NCBI GenBank assembly: GCA_003343565.1
Contig: QALA01000005.1
Location: 1-32,909, forward strand
Direction of reading: 5' to 3'
Source of the DNA: Verrucomicrobiota bacterium
GTDB taxonomy: Bacteria > Verrucomicrobiota > Verrucomicrobiia > Opitutales > Intestinicryptomonadaceae
DNA length: 32,909 bases
A model generated the notes under the pieces. It worked only from the letters and a program-made list of their open reading frames with translations. It made no database searches and was not told where the DNA came from. This document shows positions 16,193 to 24,730 of this stretch, piece after piece; the first letter of the stretch is position 1; the number at the start of each line of letters is the position of its first letter. The position numbers and the translations under genes are program-made.

Positions 16193-17551
16193 CTACTTCG
16201 AGATTTTTGCCGAATGCGGATTGAATATGTCGTCGGGAGAGAGTCCGCACTTTTCAATCGCCTCGCAGGCATACTCGAATTTTCCGAATTCCGGGGCGGC
16301 GTTGTTCGAGCCGAATGTAAACTTTACCCCGCGCGCTTTTGCGCTTTTTATGAAATCGAAATCCGGCAGGCGGGTCAGCAGATTTATTTCAAGCGCCTTT
16401 CCGCTTTTTGCAAGGGAGTCCAAGACGCGCCGGCGGCGCTCCGGCGTCCAATATTTGCCGAAGTCTTTTTCCAATATTTCCGGGAGGCGCATCGGGTTTG
16501 CGTAAACGTCGGCGGGCTCGTTTTCCAAGATGTTGCAGATGGTGTCGACAATCAAATCCATATATTTTTGCTCTTCTCCCGCGGGGCAGTTGACCTCGTT
16601 CGAGCGCCATATGTGCGTGCGTTTTCCCGAAAGGTCGTCGAAGGTCATTGCGTCGGTGAACACGTAGGCGAAACGCCCGCGAATATCCCGTCCGAAGAGC
16701 TTGTGCCACTCGCGCCCTTCGGCCTGCATGCAGATTATGAACGGATAGTCTTTGGCCTCAAAATCCAGGTAGTCCGCCGCTTTTTCCGCGCGGTTTAGCT
16801 CAAAGTCCCGTCCGCAGTTCGGCGCTATTGCGTAGTTTATTCCGAATTTTCTGGATTTGGCGAACGCCCAGTCCGCGGTGAATCCGCCCTTGAGGTGCAC
16901 GTGGAAATTCAGTACGGGAAAATCGCGCTGGTGCAGGCGTATCACGCCGTCGGTTTCTTCGTCTATCGCGTTTGTGCGCTGGTTTGAGATGTCGTTTCTC
17001 GGCGGAAGGGGCTCGATTTTCAAATCTTTGACCAGAACGCTTCCCCCACCCAAATGCTTCAGCGCGAACGTTCCGCTTCCCAACTTCATGTTTTGATTTT
17101 CTTTTGTGCGAAACGGCTTTTGTGGCTCTATGTATTCGACCACCTTCAGCCCGTCAATCCAAGTCGAAATTTCCGCACCGTGAACTTTTATTTTTAGCTC
17201 GAACCATTCGCCGTCCCTGGCGAAGTGTTTTGCGACATTTCTCGTCGAGGCGAGACTTCCGGAGGCGCGCCACCAATGTTTTCCCGTAGCGTCGTTATTT
17301 ATGGCCACCGCATAGCCTTTCGAGAGGTTTGAGTCGGTGTGAAAGTAAAGATTCGCGCTTCCGCGGTCCTTTGTTAGAAACTTTCCCGTCAGGACGAAGT
17401 CCCGCGCGGGCTGGGAGAGCGCCGCGCCGGAGAATACGGGGGACTCCTGGGAAACTCCAAACGACGCCCCGGCGCCGGCGAGCAAAAATTTCGACGCAAG
17501 GGCGAATGCCAATAGCGCCGCTGCGATTTTCCTTATTATTTCGCGTTTCAT
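16193..17551 (-). CDS. Exported fusion of a DUF1080 (3-keto-glycoside hydrolase-like) domain and a PHP-like hydrolase domain
   Basis: A 452-residue protein. The signal peptide is residues 1-30. The N-terminal half (about 33-182) is a DUF1080/concanavalin-like beta-sandwich, recognised from LTGKFLT, GEWFELKIKVHGAEISTWIDGLKVVEY and FALKHLGGGSVLVKDLKIEPL. DUF1080 proteins act on 3-keto sugars in known systems. The C-terminal half (about 203-450) resembles a PHP or TIM-barrel metal hydrolase: FHVHLKGG (His217, His219), MQAEGREW, YVFTDAMTFDD, EINLLTRLPDFDFI and KFTFGSNN. The usual Asp before the first His pair is Asn here (NFHVH), so metal binding may be altered. Both halves would act in the periplasm. 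It is a single gene with a dispersed repeat copy 30 bp upstream of its start. Confidence 0.8.
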   Translation of the reverse strand: MKREIIRKIAAALLAFALASKFLLAGAGASFGVSQESPVFSGAALSQPARDFVLTGKFLTKDRGSANLYFHTDSNLSKGYAVAINNDATGKHWWRASGSLASTRNVAKHFARDGEWFELKIKVHGAEISTWIDGLKVVEYIEPQKPFRTKENQNMKLGSGTFALKHLGGGSVLVKDLKIEPLPPRNDISNQRTNAIDEETDGVIRLHQRDFPVLNFHVHLKGGFTADWAFAKSRKFGINYAIAPNCGRDFELNRAEKAADYLDFEAKDYPFIICMQAEGREWHKLFGRDIRGRFAYVFTDAMTFDDLSGKRTHIWRSNEVNCPAGEEQKYMDLIVDTICNILENEPADVYANPMRLPEILEKDFGKYWTPERRRRVLDSLAKSGKALEINLLTRLPDFDFIKSAKARGVKFTFGSNNAAPEFGKFEYACEAIEKCGLSPDDIFNPHSAKISK

Positions 17552-17580
17552 TTTCTTTGGAAGTTATTTGTTTCAAAATA

Positions 17581-17703
17581 CGGTTGCCGCGCGCTCTGCG
17601 CGCCGGTTTTTGCCGGGGGGCGCCTTTGCCTCGTTTTGCGTCCCGCGCGCCGGCGTTGCCCGTCCGAAATGACGACTGTGTTTGTTTTTGCGCGCGGCGC
17701 GGA
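17581..17703. repeat. Dispersed repeat, copy B (partner at 7560-7682)
   Basis: The copy aligns without gaps to 7560-7682 at about 86% identity over 123 bp. It starts 30 bp upstream of the DUF1080-PHP start codon, so on that strand it may lie in the promoter or leader. The rest of the 17552-18064 intergenic region holds only the inverted repeat at 17937-17964 and the upstream sequence of the DapA-like gene; no gene was seen there. Confidence 0.85.
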
Positions 17704-17936
17704 GAATCTCCGGGCGGTTATTTAAAAATTGGGTTTGGCCGCCAAGTTCATTTTTCCAATCTGTTTTGGCATGTCGATTTTCTTGCAAGTCTGCGCGTCC
17801 CGCGCGCTGCGGCAAGGGGGTAAATGCAAGTTATAGTCGCGATTTGCGCCCGCGCGGCAAGGCGGAACCGGTTTCGCGGCAAGCCTTGCAATATCGCTTT
17901 TGCAAAACGCATTGTTTTTCCTTTCCGTCAATATAT

Positions 17937-17964
17937 TATTGACTCACTGGGTATGGAGTCAATA
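17937..17964 (+). promoter_or_regulatory. Perfect 9-bp inverted repeat, candidate operator of the DapA-like gene
   Basis: TATTGACTC (17937-17945) and GAGTCAATA (17956-17964) are exact reverse complements separated by 10 bp. The half-site centres are about two helical turns apart, as for dimeric repressors. The site is 100 bp upstream of the ATG at 18065, and its left arm contains a TTGACT that could serve as a -35 box. The regulator is not in the window. Confidence 0.5.
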
Positions 17965-18064
17965 TTGAATGTCCGAGTGTGTCGCGGCGGGCGTGAGAAT
18001 TTTCTCCGACGTTTTTGCCGCAGGGAAGGAGCGATTCTGAAATTTAACGGATTGGTTTTGCATT

Positions 18065-19201
18065 ATGGGCATAGATAGAAGAAGTTTTGTAAAGAGCCTG
18101 ATTCCCGCGTCCGCTGCGCTGTCGCTGTCGGCGTGCGCTTCTAACGGCTTTTCCAAAGGGCCCAAGATTGTAAAGAAGGCCGACGGCGGCGGGGATCCCC
18201 GAATCCGCGGGCCGTTTCCAATTCTCTCGACTCCGATAGAGGAGTCGGGGGCGGTGGATTATGAGACGCTCTGTCGGGAGGCCAAGTTCGTTGGCGACTG
18301 CGGAGCGTGCGGCATGATTTGGCCGCAGTCCGAAGACAGCGTCGAACTCCTGTCCGTCGACGAGAAGCTGAAGGGCATGGAGCTTTTGGCCGAGACCATG
18401 CGGGGAGAGAAAGCCGTAATCGCGTTTGGCTGCAACGGAAGAAATAGGGAAGATTTGGTCGTCTACGCAAAGCACGTGGAAAGGCTTGCGGCAAAATATC
18501 CGGAGGCGAACATTGCGATAATATCGCGTCCGCCGGCCGAGGGCAAAACCCGAAGCGACGTAATGCAATATTATCTCGAATTGGAAAAGCATGTAGACCG
18601 TCCCGTAATAATACAGACGGGAGGGGGAGTCCCGTACAGGGGGCCCATTCCGGACGTGGAGATGATGATTGAACTTGCCAAGCGCAATCCCAAGGTGTTC
18701 GGGTACATAAAGGAGGAGACCGGAAACGCCGACGAATGCAACGCCCGAATGAAGCGGGAAATAGAGGCAAAGCCCCACATTCACGCCGTATTCAGCGCGT
18801 GGGGAGGCTGGCAATGGCTCTACCAGTCGCGGCAGATAGGTTCGGAGGGGCTGATTACGGAGCGTCCGGCGTATTCGGATTTGCTCGCATACATATGGGA
18901 GCAAATGGAAAACTCAGACAAGTACGGGACTTTGAACGACGCCTATTCGAAGTATCTTCTCATGCTCAACCTGAGTTATTTTGTCAAAGGAAATACCCAC
19001 AGCGATCTCAGGGGGCCGCATCTTTACGTTCTGCAAAAGCGGGGGATTTTCAAAAACAGGCTCTCAAGGGAGTTTGAGCTTGTGAAGGGCAGGAGGGTCG
19101 TTCCGAAGCAGACGATTGTAGTCAATCAGGAATTGTCGCAGTTTCAGATTGACGAGATTGAGGCGTGTTTTTCGTCATTGCGTCCGTATTTGAAATTGTA
19201 G
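18065..19201 (+). CDS. Tat-exported lipoprotein of the dihydrodipicolinate synthase / N-acetylneuraminate lyase family
   Basis: A 378-residue protein. The N-terminus carries a twin-arginine motif (DRRSFVK, 4-10) and a lipobox (LSAC, Cys24), so it should be exported folded and anchored by a lipid. A DapA/NanA-type TIM barrel covers about 48-345. The Schiff-base lysine is Lys216 in YIKEETG. Other family features have changed. The GTTGE-type loop reads WPQSED (86-91), and the TPYY segment carrying the catalytic tyrosine reads SRPPAEG (154-160). It may therefore be an aldolase-fold enzyme with a different reaction, or may only bind substrate. Substrate unknown, probably a 2-keto acid or sugar acid. 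Cytoplasmic location is normal for this family, so export is notable. Confidence 0.85.
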   Translation: MGIDRRSFVKSLIPASAALSLSACASNGFSKGPKIVKKADGGGDPRIRGPFPILSTPIEESGAVDYETLCREAKFVGDCGACGMIWPQSEDSVELLSVDEKLKGMELLAETMRGEKAVIAFGCNGRNREDLVVYAKHVERLAAKYPEANIAIISRPPAEGKTRSDVMQYYLELEKHVDRPVIIQTGGGVPYRGPIPDVEMMIELAKRNPKVFGYIKEETGNADECNARMKREIEAKPHIHAVFSAWGGWQWLYQSRQIGSEGLITERPAYSDLLAYIWEQMENSDKYGTLNDAYSKYLLMLNLSYFVKGNTHSDLRGPHLYVLQKRGIFKNRLSREFELVKGRRVVPKQTIVVNQELSQFQIDEIEACFSSLRPYLKL

Positions 19202-20227
19202 CGCGGCGCGCGGCGAAAAAAAGAATCCGGTTTTTCCCGGCAAAGTAATCCGTGGAATGCGGCGCGTCTTTTTTGTACGGGGCGGATTTGGAGAGCGCGG
19301 AACAGACTCCTTTTGACAATTGCGCAACGACAATATTTTTTTGCTCGCCATTGCGTTTTGTGCGGCAAAGCCTTGCGCCTGCGGCTGTCGGCGGCAGCGT
19401 TTCATTTCGCCGCACATGTGGAGCGTTTGCATGAATGCCGGTTTGTTCCCGATTGAAAATTTGCCGCCGCGCATTTTTAGAAGCGCCTTTTTTAATTGCG
19501 AAAAAATTTGCTGATTATGTGCCGGTTCCCCAACGGCGAATTTGGCGGCTTGCGGCGGCTTTATGCGGTTTTTTTTGCGCGGGGCGGCTGTTTTATTTTT
19601 AGGCGGGGCAATCCCATTTTTGCCTTCGGCGGAATTTTTCGCGCCGGATTTTTCGTCTGCCGCGAAATTTGATTTTGGAGAAACGAAGTGGGGTTTCTCA
19701 TTGCGCCGCAGAAGCCGGGGCGAAAAGCCGAGTGTCCGGAAAAATCTCTCTTTTCGGCAACCGGCAATTTTCGGCGGAGCGTTGCAAAGAGGGTGACGGG
19801 TGTGGAAATGTCGCGGGTTATTTGTGCGGAATGGCGCGGAGGCGTTGCGGATTGTTTGCGCAGCGTAAGAATTGCCGCCCTTATGTTCAACTGCCGTTTG
19901 CGATTTTGCTCAAGAAGTTTGAAGAGTCTGCGAAACTCTCCTGCGGGGCCGACAACGGCGTCTGCGAGCTGCGCGCCAAAAAAAACTTCTTGCAAATAAT
20001 CCGCAACTGCCGCCGCGCCCGCTTCCCGGTTTTAAGGGAATTTGCAATCTCCATTGCGAGCTTTCCAAACGGCTTTTGCAAATTCCATTTTTTCGAAAGT
20101 CTCCGAAAGACAGGTAAAAGGCGGGTAAAGACGGATAAAAAAACGGGCGTTTCCCAAATCGTCCGATTTTATCTCCCAAGCCTTGCGATGCGGTGCGTTT
20201 GGCTCTTTCAATCGCGCCGCGCGGGCG
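19202..20227. other. Gene-less stretch between the DapA-like gene and the pnp terminator
   Basis: About 1.0 kb between converging genes. A frame starting near 19563 begins like a weak signal peptide but is otherwise Arg/Phe-rich with no motif, and was not called. A 7-bp hairpin GAGAAAC/GTTTCTC lies at 19678-19699. GGTAAAAGG / GGGTAAAGAC / GGATAAAAAA short repeats lie at about 20112-20143. Nothing else was recognised. Confidence 0.45.
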
Positions 20228-20258
20228 CAAAAAAAGACGGCCGCATTTGCGCGGCCGC
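20228..20258 (-). terminator. Rho-independent terminator of the rpsO-pnp operon
   Basis: CGGCCGC (20238-20244) pairs with GCGGCCG (20251-20257) around a 6-nt loop. On the minus strand the stem is followed by TCTTTTTTT (complement of 20229-20237). It lies about 55 bp after the pnp stop codon. Confidence 0.9.
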
Positions 20259-20312
20259 CTTGAAATTTTTATCGTCCGAATCTAACCGGGACGGCTGCCC
20301 GCCTGCGACGCG

Positions 20313-22463
20313 CTATTGGCGCGACCGCGGCTCGTAGGGCAGGCCCTGCTGCTCGCAGAGGGCGGCGCGGCGCGAGAGCTTTACGCGGCCCTTGTCGTCT
20401 ATGCCTATGCACTTGACGATTATCTCGTCGCCAAGCTTGCATACGTCTTCGGTTTTGTTCACGCGGAAATCCGCCAGCTCCGATATGTGCACCAGGCCCT
20501 CTTTGCCGGGCAGACATTCCACGAACGCGCCAAATTCCTTTATGGAACGCACTATGCCGCGGTAGGTCTTGCCGACCTCGATTTCGCCTATGACGAGTTC
20601 CACCTCGTCGACCGCCCGCTTCATGCTTTCCGCGGAACTGGCGAATATCAGCACGCGGCCGGGATTGTCGTCGTCGATGTCTATCTGCGCGCCGGAAATT
20701 TCGGTTATGCGGCGAATGTTCTTGCCTCCGGGACCGATGAGCATGCCGATTTTCTCCGGATCAATCTGCATGGTTTTGATTTGCGGAGCGCACGGCTTCA
20801 GCTCCTTGTTCGGCTCGGCGATTGCGGATTTCATGATGTCGAGAATCTGCATTCTGGTATCGCGGTTGCGCATTATGGCTTCCTTTGCGATGTCGAAGGG
20901 CAGACCCTGGATTTTCAAGTCCAGCTGGAATCCGGTTATGCCGTCCTTTGTGCCGCAGATTTTGAAGTCCATGTCGCCGAAGTGGTCTTCCGCGCCGATG
21001 ATGTCCGTGAGAACCACGTGCTTTAGGAGCTTGCCATCCTTGTCGAAGCGCGTCACAAGCCCGCAGCTGATTCCGGCCACGGGAGTCTGAATCGGGACGC
21101 CCGCGTCCATGAGGCTGAGGCAGCCTCCGCAAACCGATGCCATTGACGTGGAGCCGTTCGATTCCATGATTTCGGAAACCAGGCGTATCGCGTACGGAAA
21201 TTCGTCCTCCGGCGGCAGGACCGGCAGGAGGGAACGCTCCGCCAGCGCCCCGTGGCCGATTTCGCGGCGGCCGGGCGTTCCGAAGCGTCCGGTTTCGCCG
21301 ACGGAATAGGGCGGAAAGTTGTAGTGCAGTATGAACGACTTTTCCCTTGTGCCCCCGGTGAGCCCGTCGAGGTCCTGACAGTCGCGCGTAGAGCCCAGAG
21401 TGGTGACCACCAGAGCCTGCGTTTCGCCGCGCGTGAAAAGCGCGCTTCCGTGGACCCTCGGCAACACGTTCGTAGCGCAGGTAATCTTGCGCAAGTCGGT
21501 GTACGTCCTGCCGTCGCAGCGTTTGCCGGCGTCGAGAATGTTCTCGCGGTAAACCTCCTCTTGGAGAATTTCAAACGCCATTTTGACGTGCGCGGCGTTG
21601 TAGTTTTCCTCGCCGACCTTGGCCTTGACGACCTCGCCCGTCTCGTTCATGAGGGCGTCGACATCGGCCTGGCGCTTGAGCTTTTGATCCTGAAACACCG
21701 CCTCAAGCAGCCGACCGCCGACGTATTCCTTGCACATTTGCAGAATTTCGTCGGGGCAGACTATCAGCGGAAATTCCCTCTTTTGCTTGCCGCACATCGC
21801 GGCAAGCTCCTTTTGCGCCTTGATGATGGGCTGTATCGCGTTGTGCGCAAATTCGAGGGCCTCTATAAACCTCTCTTCCGGGCACTGTTCGGCGGAGCCT
21901 TCTATCATCATCATCTCGCGCTCGTTGCCGACGTACACGAGGTCGAGGGTCGAGTCGAACATCTGCTCGTGCGTCGGGTTGATTATGAATTTTCCGTCTA
22001 TCTCCCCGATTCTCACGCAGCCTATCGGGCCGTTCCAGGGAATGTCGGATATCAGCAGCGCGGCGGAGGCCCCGTTGACCATCAGCACGTCCGAATCGTT
22101 TTTCATGTCCGCCGAGAGCAGGAGGCCTATAATCTGAACCTCGTTCATGAAGCCCTTGGGGAATAGGGGACGCAGGGGTCTGTCGCACTGGCGGGAGGTC
22201 AGAATTTCCTTTTCGCTTGGGCGTCCTTCGCGCTTGAAGTATCCCCCCGGAAAGCGTCCGGCCGCCGAATATGTTTCGCGGTAGTCAACTGTTAGCGGGA
22301 AAAAATCCTGTCCGTCGCGCAGGGCGCCGGCGGCCGTGGCCGTGACGAGCAGATTCGTGTCCCCCAGACTTATCGTTACGGAACCGTTGGCCTGTTTGGC
22401 CATCGTCCCCGTGGATATTTTGATGCCGAGCCCCTCGACATCAACCATGTATTTCTGTTCCAT
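20313..22463 (-). CDS. pnp: Polyribonucleotide nucleotidyltransferase (PNPase)
   Basis: A 3'-5' phosphorolytic exoribonuclease for RNA decay, acting as a trimer in the cytoplasm. The 716-residue length is typical. The first RNase PH domain is at about 8-140 (DYRETYSAAGRFPGGYFKREGRPSEKE is diagnostic). A helical linker follows, and the second RNase PH domain is at about 315-545 (GETQALVVTTLG, YNFPPYSVGETGR, MESNGSTSMASVCGG). The KH domain lies at about 560-620 (IGMLIGPGGKNIRRI) and the S1 RNA-binding domain at about 628-700 (GKEGLVHISELAD). A purine-rich AAAGAAAGAA leader precedes the ATG. It follows rpsO with a hairpin in the 138-bp gap, the common arrangement in bacteria. The usual acidic tail after S1 is short. 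Confidence 0.98.
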   Translation of the reverse strand: MEQKYMVDVEGLGIKISTGTMAKQANGSVTISLGDTNLLVTATAAGALRDGQDFFPLTVDYRETYSAAGRFPGGYFKREGRPSEKEILTSRQCDRPLRPLFPKGFMNEVQIIGLLLSADMKNDSDVLMVNGASAALLISDIPWNGPIGCVRIGEIDGKFIINPTHEQMFDSTLDLVYVGNEREMMMIEGSAEQCPEERFIEALEFAHNAIQPIIKAQKELAAMCGKQKREFPLIVCPDEILQMCKEYVGGRLLEAVFQDQKLKRQADVDALMNETGEVVKAKVGEENYNAAHVKMAFEILQEEVYRENILDAGKRCDGRTYTDLRKITCATNVLPRVHGSALFTRGETQALVVTTLGSTRDCQDLDGLTGGTREKSFILHYNFPPYSVGETGRFGTPGRREIGHGALAERSLLPVLPPEDEFPYAIRLVSEIMESNGSTSMASVCGGCLSLMDAGVPIQTPVAGISCGLVTRFDKDGKLLKHVVLTDIIGAEDHFGDMDFKICGTKDGITGFQLDLKIQGLPFDIAKEAIMRNRDTRMQILDIMKSAIAEPNKELKPCAPQIKTMQIDPEKIGMLIGPGGKNIRRITEISGAQIDIDDDNPGRVLIFASSAESMKRAVDEVELVIGEIEVGKTYRGIVRSIKEFGAFVECLPGKEGLVHISELADFRVNKTEDVCKLGDEIIVKCIGIDDKGRVKLSRRAALCEQQGLPYEPRSRQ

Positions 22464-22535
22464 TTCTTTCTTTCTTTTTCGCGCCGCCGGGCGGGTCGGA
22501 CGCCCTATCGTTCGGCAAATTAAATTTTACGCAAA

Positions 22536-22567
22536 GAGGACAAGCGGTTTTTTCCTCGATTGTCCTC
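22536..22567 (-). promoter_or_regulatory. Hairpin between rpsO and pnp
   Basis: GAGGACAA (22536-22543) and TTGTCCTC (22560-22567) are exact reverse complements with a 16-nt gap. The stem would form in the rpsO-pnp transcript about 70 bp before the pnp ATG. In other bacteria a stem in this place is cut by RNase III and mediates PNPase autocontrol; that role here is inference. It has a T-rich complement in the loop but no T-run after it, so it is not a clear terminator. Confidence 0.5.
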
Positions 22568-22601
22568 CGTTAACGATTGTCAAGCTTGTCGCGCAGTGCG
22601 C

Positions 22602-22874
22602 TTAACGGCGCAGCTTCAGGCGCGTGATGAGGTCGTTATAACGGGCCAGATCGTTTCTTTTGAGGTAGTCCAGAAGCTTTCTGCGGCGGCTCGTCATTGC
22701 CAGAAGGCCGCGGCGCGAGTGAAAGTCCTTCTTGTTTACGGACAGATGCTCCGTCAAGTGTGCGATTCTCGCGGTAAGCAGGGCAACCTGCACTTCGCAC
22801 GAGCCCGTGTCTTTGTCGCCCGTCGCGTATTCCTTTATTATGGACGCCTTGTCCAAATAGTCGTGTTTAGACAT
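22602..22874 (-). CDS. rpsO: 30S ribosomal protein S15
   Basis: A 90-residue ribosomal protein that binds 16S rRNA and helps assemble the small subunit. Diagnostic segments are DTGSCEVQVALLTARI (22-37), the conserved LTEHL...KKDFHSRRGLL (40-58) and SRRRKLLDYLKR (62-73). The length matches the family. A GAGAG ribosome site lies 8 bp before the ATG. It is the first gene of the rpsO-pnp operon on the minus strand. Confidence 0.98.
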   Translation of the reverse strand: MSKHDYLDKASIIKEYATGDKDTGSCEVQVALLTARIAHLTEHLSVNKKDFHSRRGLLAMTSRRRKLLDYLKRNDLARYNDLITRLKLRR

Positions 22875-23304
22875 ATTGTTTCTCTCATGTTTGGAGCGAT
22901 TGCATTCGGAGTTCTAACTGCGAACCCGCTCCGCCAGCCACTCGCCGGCGAAGCCGCCTTGCCGCCGGCATTTCCGCAGTCCGCCGAAAGGGCGGGCGGT
23001 CGTGCCGGAGGGAATCGCCGAAACCCGCACGATGCCGCAGCCGTTTTTAACCGCAGCAACTATGGGATTTCTTGCGCAGTCTTTATATATCTCATATTCG
23101 CCGCGTTTCGCGCAAGCTTTTTTTTGCGCTTGGCCGGCGGGACGCCCTGCGGGGCACTGGCCAAAATCCGGCTTATTGATAGGCAATTTGCAAACTGCGC
23201 CGGTTTGCGCCTTCCGCGCCAATCCCGCAATCGCTTGGGCAAATTCGTTTTTATCGGAGTAATTGACTTGATTCTTTGTCTAATGGGGAAAACATGTCTG
23301 CATT
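22875..23304. other. Divergent intergenic region upstream of rpsO and the MFS gene
   Basis: The region should contain both the rpsO-pnp promoter and the promoter of the plus-strand transporter. A minus-strand frame (22914-23222) ending GEWLAERVRS gives a partly protein-like 102-residue translation, but no family was recognised and it has no good ribosome site, so it was not called. No strong promoter or riboswitch was identified. Confidence 0.4.
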
Positions 23305-24528
23305 ATGCGGGAACGAAAACGGAAGGGATTGCTGCTGGGAATATTGGCCGCGCTGAGTTTGGCGCACGGACTCAACGACGCAATGCAATCGCTCATATCC
23401 GCGATATATCCGCTGTTGAAGGAGAATTTGGGGCTCAGCTATGCGCAGATAGGGCTGGTGGCTTTGGCGTACCAGATATCGGCGTCGATAATGCAGCCCA
23501 TATTCGGATATGTGTTCGACAAGCGTCCGGCGGGGTGGTTTCTTCCGTTCGGAATGTGCTGCACGATGGCGGGGCTGATACTCATATCCTTTGCGGACGG
23601 AATATATTGGCTTGTGGGAGCGGTGTTTATTTCCGGGATAGGGTCGTCCGTGATACACCCGGAGGCCTCCAGAATTACGTCGATGGTTTCGGGAGGCAGG
23701 AAGGGATTGGCGCAGTCGATTTTTCAGGTCGGCGGGTCGTGCGGATATTCGCTCGGACCTCTGCTGGCGGCGCTGTTTGTGCGCAACCAGCCGGAGGTGG
23801 CGAAATTCGGAATATTGGCGATAGTGGCCATAATCGCGCTGATACCGGCATGTAGATGGTATTCGGCCAAGATAAAGGCGGACGCCGCGGCCGCGGCGGA
23901 GCGCAAATCCGACGCGCCGACTCCCGCCGGAGCGGGATTGCCGCGCGGCACGATAATATTCGTGATGTCGATACTGATGTTTCTGGTGTTCTCCAAGAAT
24001 TTTTACACGGTCAGCCTGTCGAATTACTACACGTTTTATCTGATGGCGAAATTCGGCGTGAGCGTGCGCGTTTCGCAGGCACTGTTGTTCGTGTTTTTGT
24101 TTTCCGCGGCCCTCGGAACGCTCGTGGGCGGGCCGCTGGGCGACAGGTACGGAAGGCGGCTTGTGATATGGTGGTCCATACTGGGCTCCGCCCCGTTCGC
24201 CCTGGCGATGCCCTATGCGGGATTGGAGTGCACGGTATTTTTGAGCGTCGTGATAGGCTTTATAATATCGTCCGCGTTTTCGGCGATACTCGTGTACGCG
24301 CAGGAATTGCTGCCGCTGAAAGTCGGGCTTGTGTCCGGCATATTTTTCGGGTTTGCGTTCGGAATGGCCGGGGTGTCGTCGGCCGTCTTGGGAAAGCTGG
24401 CGGACGGATACGGAATAGAGTTTGTGTATTGCCTGTGTTCGTTCTTTCCGCTATTTGGGGCGGTTGCATACTTCCTGCCGCGCGTGCGGACGATTCAGCA
24501 GATGAAGCGCGAGGCAGGCGCGAGTTAG
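23305..24528 (+). CDS. MFS transporter, fosmidomycin-resistance (Fsr) type
   Basis: A 407-residue inner-membrane exporter of the major facilitator superfamily with about 12 helices. The start (SLAHGLNDAMQSLISAIYPLLKE, 18-40) and QISASIMQPIFGYVFDKRPAGW (57-78) are typical of the fosmidomycin-resistance branch. GDRYGRR (about 271-277) is the MFS cytoplasmic loop motif in the second half. A charged, Ala-rich linker at about 191-215 separates the two six-helix halves. The true substrate in this organism is unknown; the name reflects the family. The ATG at 23305 has only a distant GGGGAAA ribosome site, so the start is not firm. Expected neighbours are absent; the next gene is an unrelated helicase. 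Confidence 0.9.
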   Translation: MRERKRKGLLLGILAALSLAHGLNDAMQSLISAIYPLLKENLGLSYAQIGLVALAYQISASIMQPIFGYVFDKRPAGWFLPFGMCCTMAGLILISFADGIYWLVGAVFISGIGSSVIHPEASRITSMVSGGRKGLAQSIFQVGGSCGYSLGPLLAALFVRNQPEVAKFGILAIVAIIALIPACRWYSAKIKADAAAAAERKSDAPTPAGAGLPRGTIIFVMSILMFLVFSKNFYTVSLSNYYTFYLMAKFGVSVRVSQALLFVFLFSAALGTLVGGPLGDRYGRRLVIWWSILGSAPFALAMPYAGLECTVFLSVVIGFIISSAFSAILVYAQELLPLKVGLVSGIFFGFAFGMAGVSSAVLGKLADGYGIEFVYCLCSFFPLFGAVAYFLPRVRTIQQMKREAGAS

Positions 24529-24635
24529 GGAGAGCGCGCGTCTGCGCGGGCGGCGTTTGCTGCGGGCGGATTGCGCGCGGCACAAACCCAAGCCGGCCGG
24601 AAATTCTCCGGCTGCGGGAGCTGTTCTGGCGGAGG

Positions 24636-24653
24636 GGCTGCCGCGCGGCAGCC
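24636..24653. repeat. 18-bp perfect GC-rich palindrome
   Basis: GGCTGCCGCGCGGCAGCC reads the same on both strands. A second weak stem, AGCCGG with CCGGCT, lies just before it (about 24591-24623). The two follow the MFS gene and precede the helicase gene. They could slow transcription or be recognised by a protein, but there is no T-run, so a terminator is not claimed. Confidence 0.6.
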
Positions 24654-24730
24654 GACGTTGGCGGCATTTCGGCTTGCGGCGGTTTAATTGCTTGATTCGT
24701 TTTGGCATTGTGATTGTATCAAAGGGCAGA

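Noticed and set aside
19563..19796. Plus-strand frame beginning like a signal peptide
   Set aside because: After the hydrophobic start it is basic and low-complexity, with no ribosome site or motif.
22914..23222. Minus-strand frame of 102 residues upstream of rpsO
   Set aside because: The ending looks somewhat protein-like, but no family is recognised and the upstream part is cysteine- and arginine-rich with no ribosome site.
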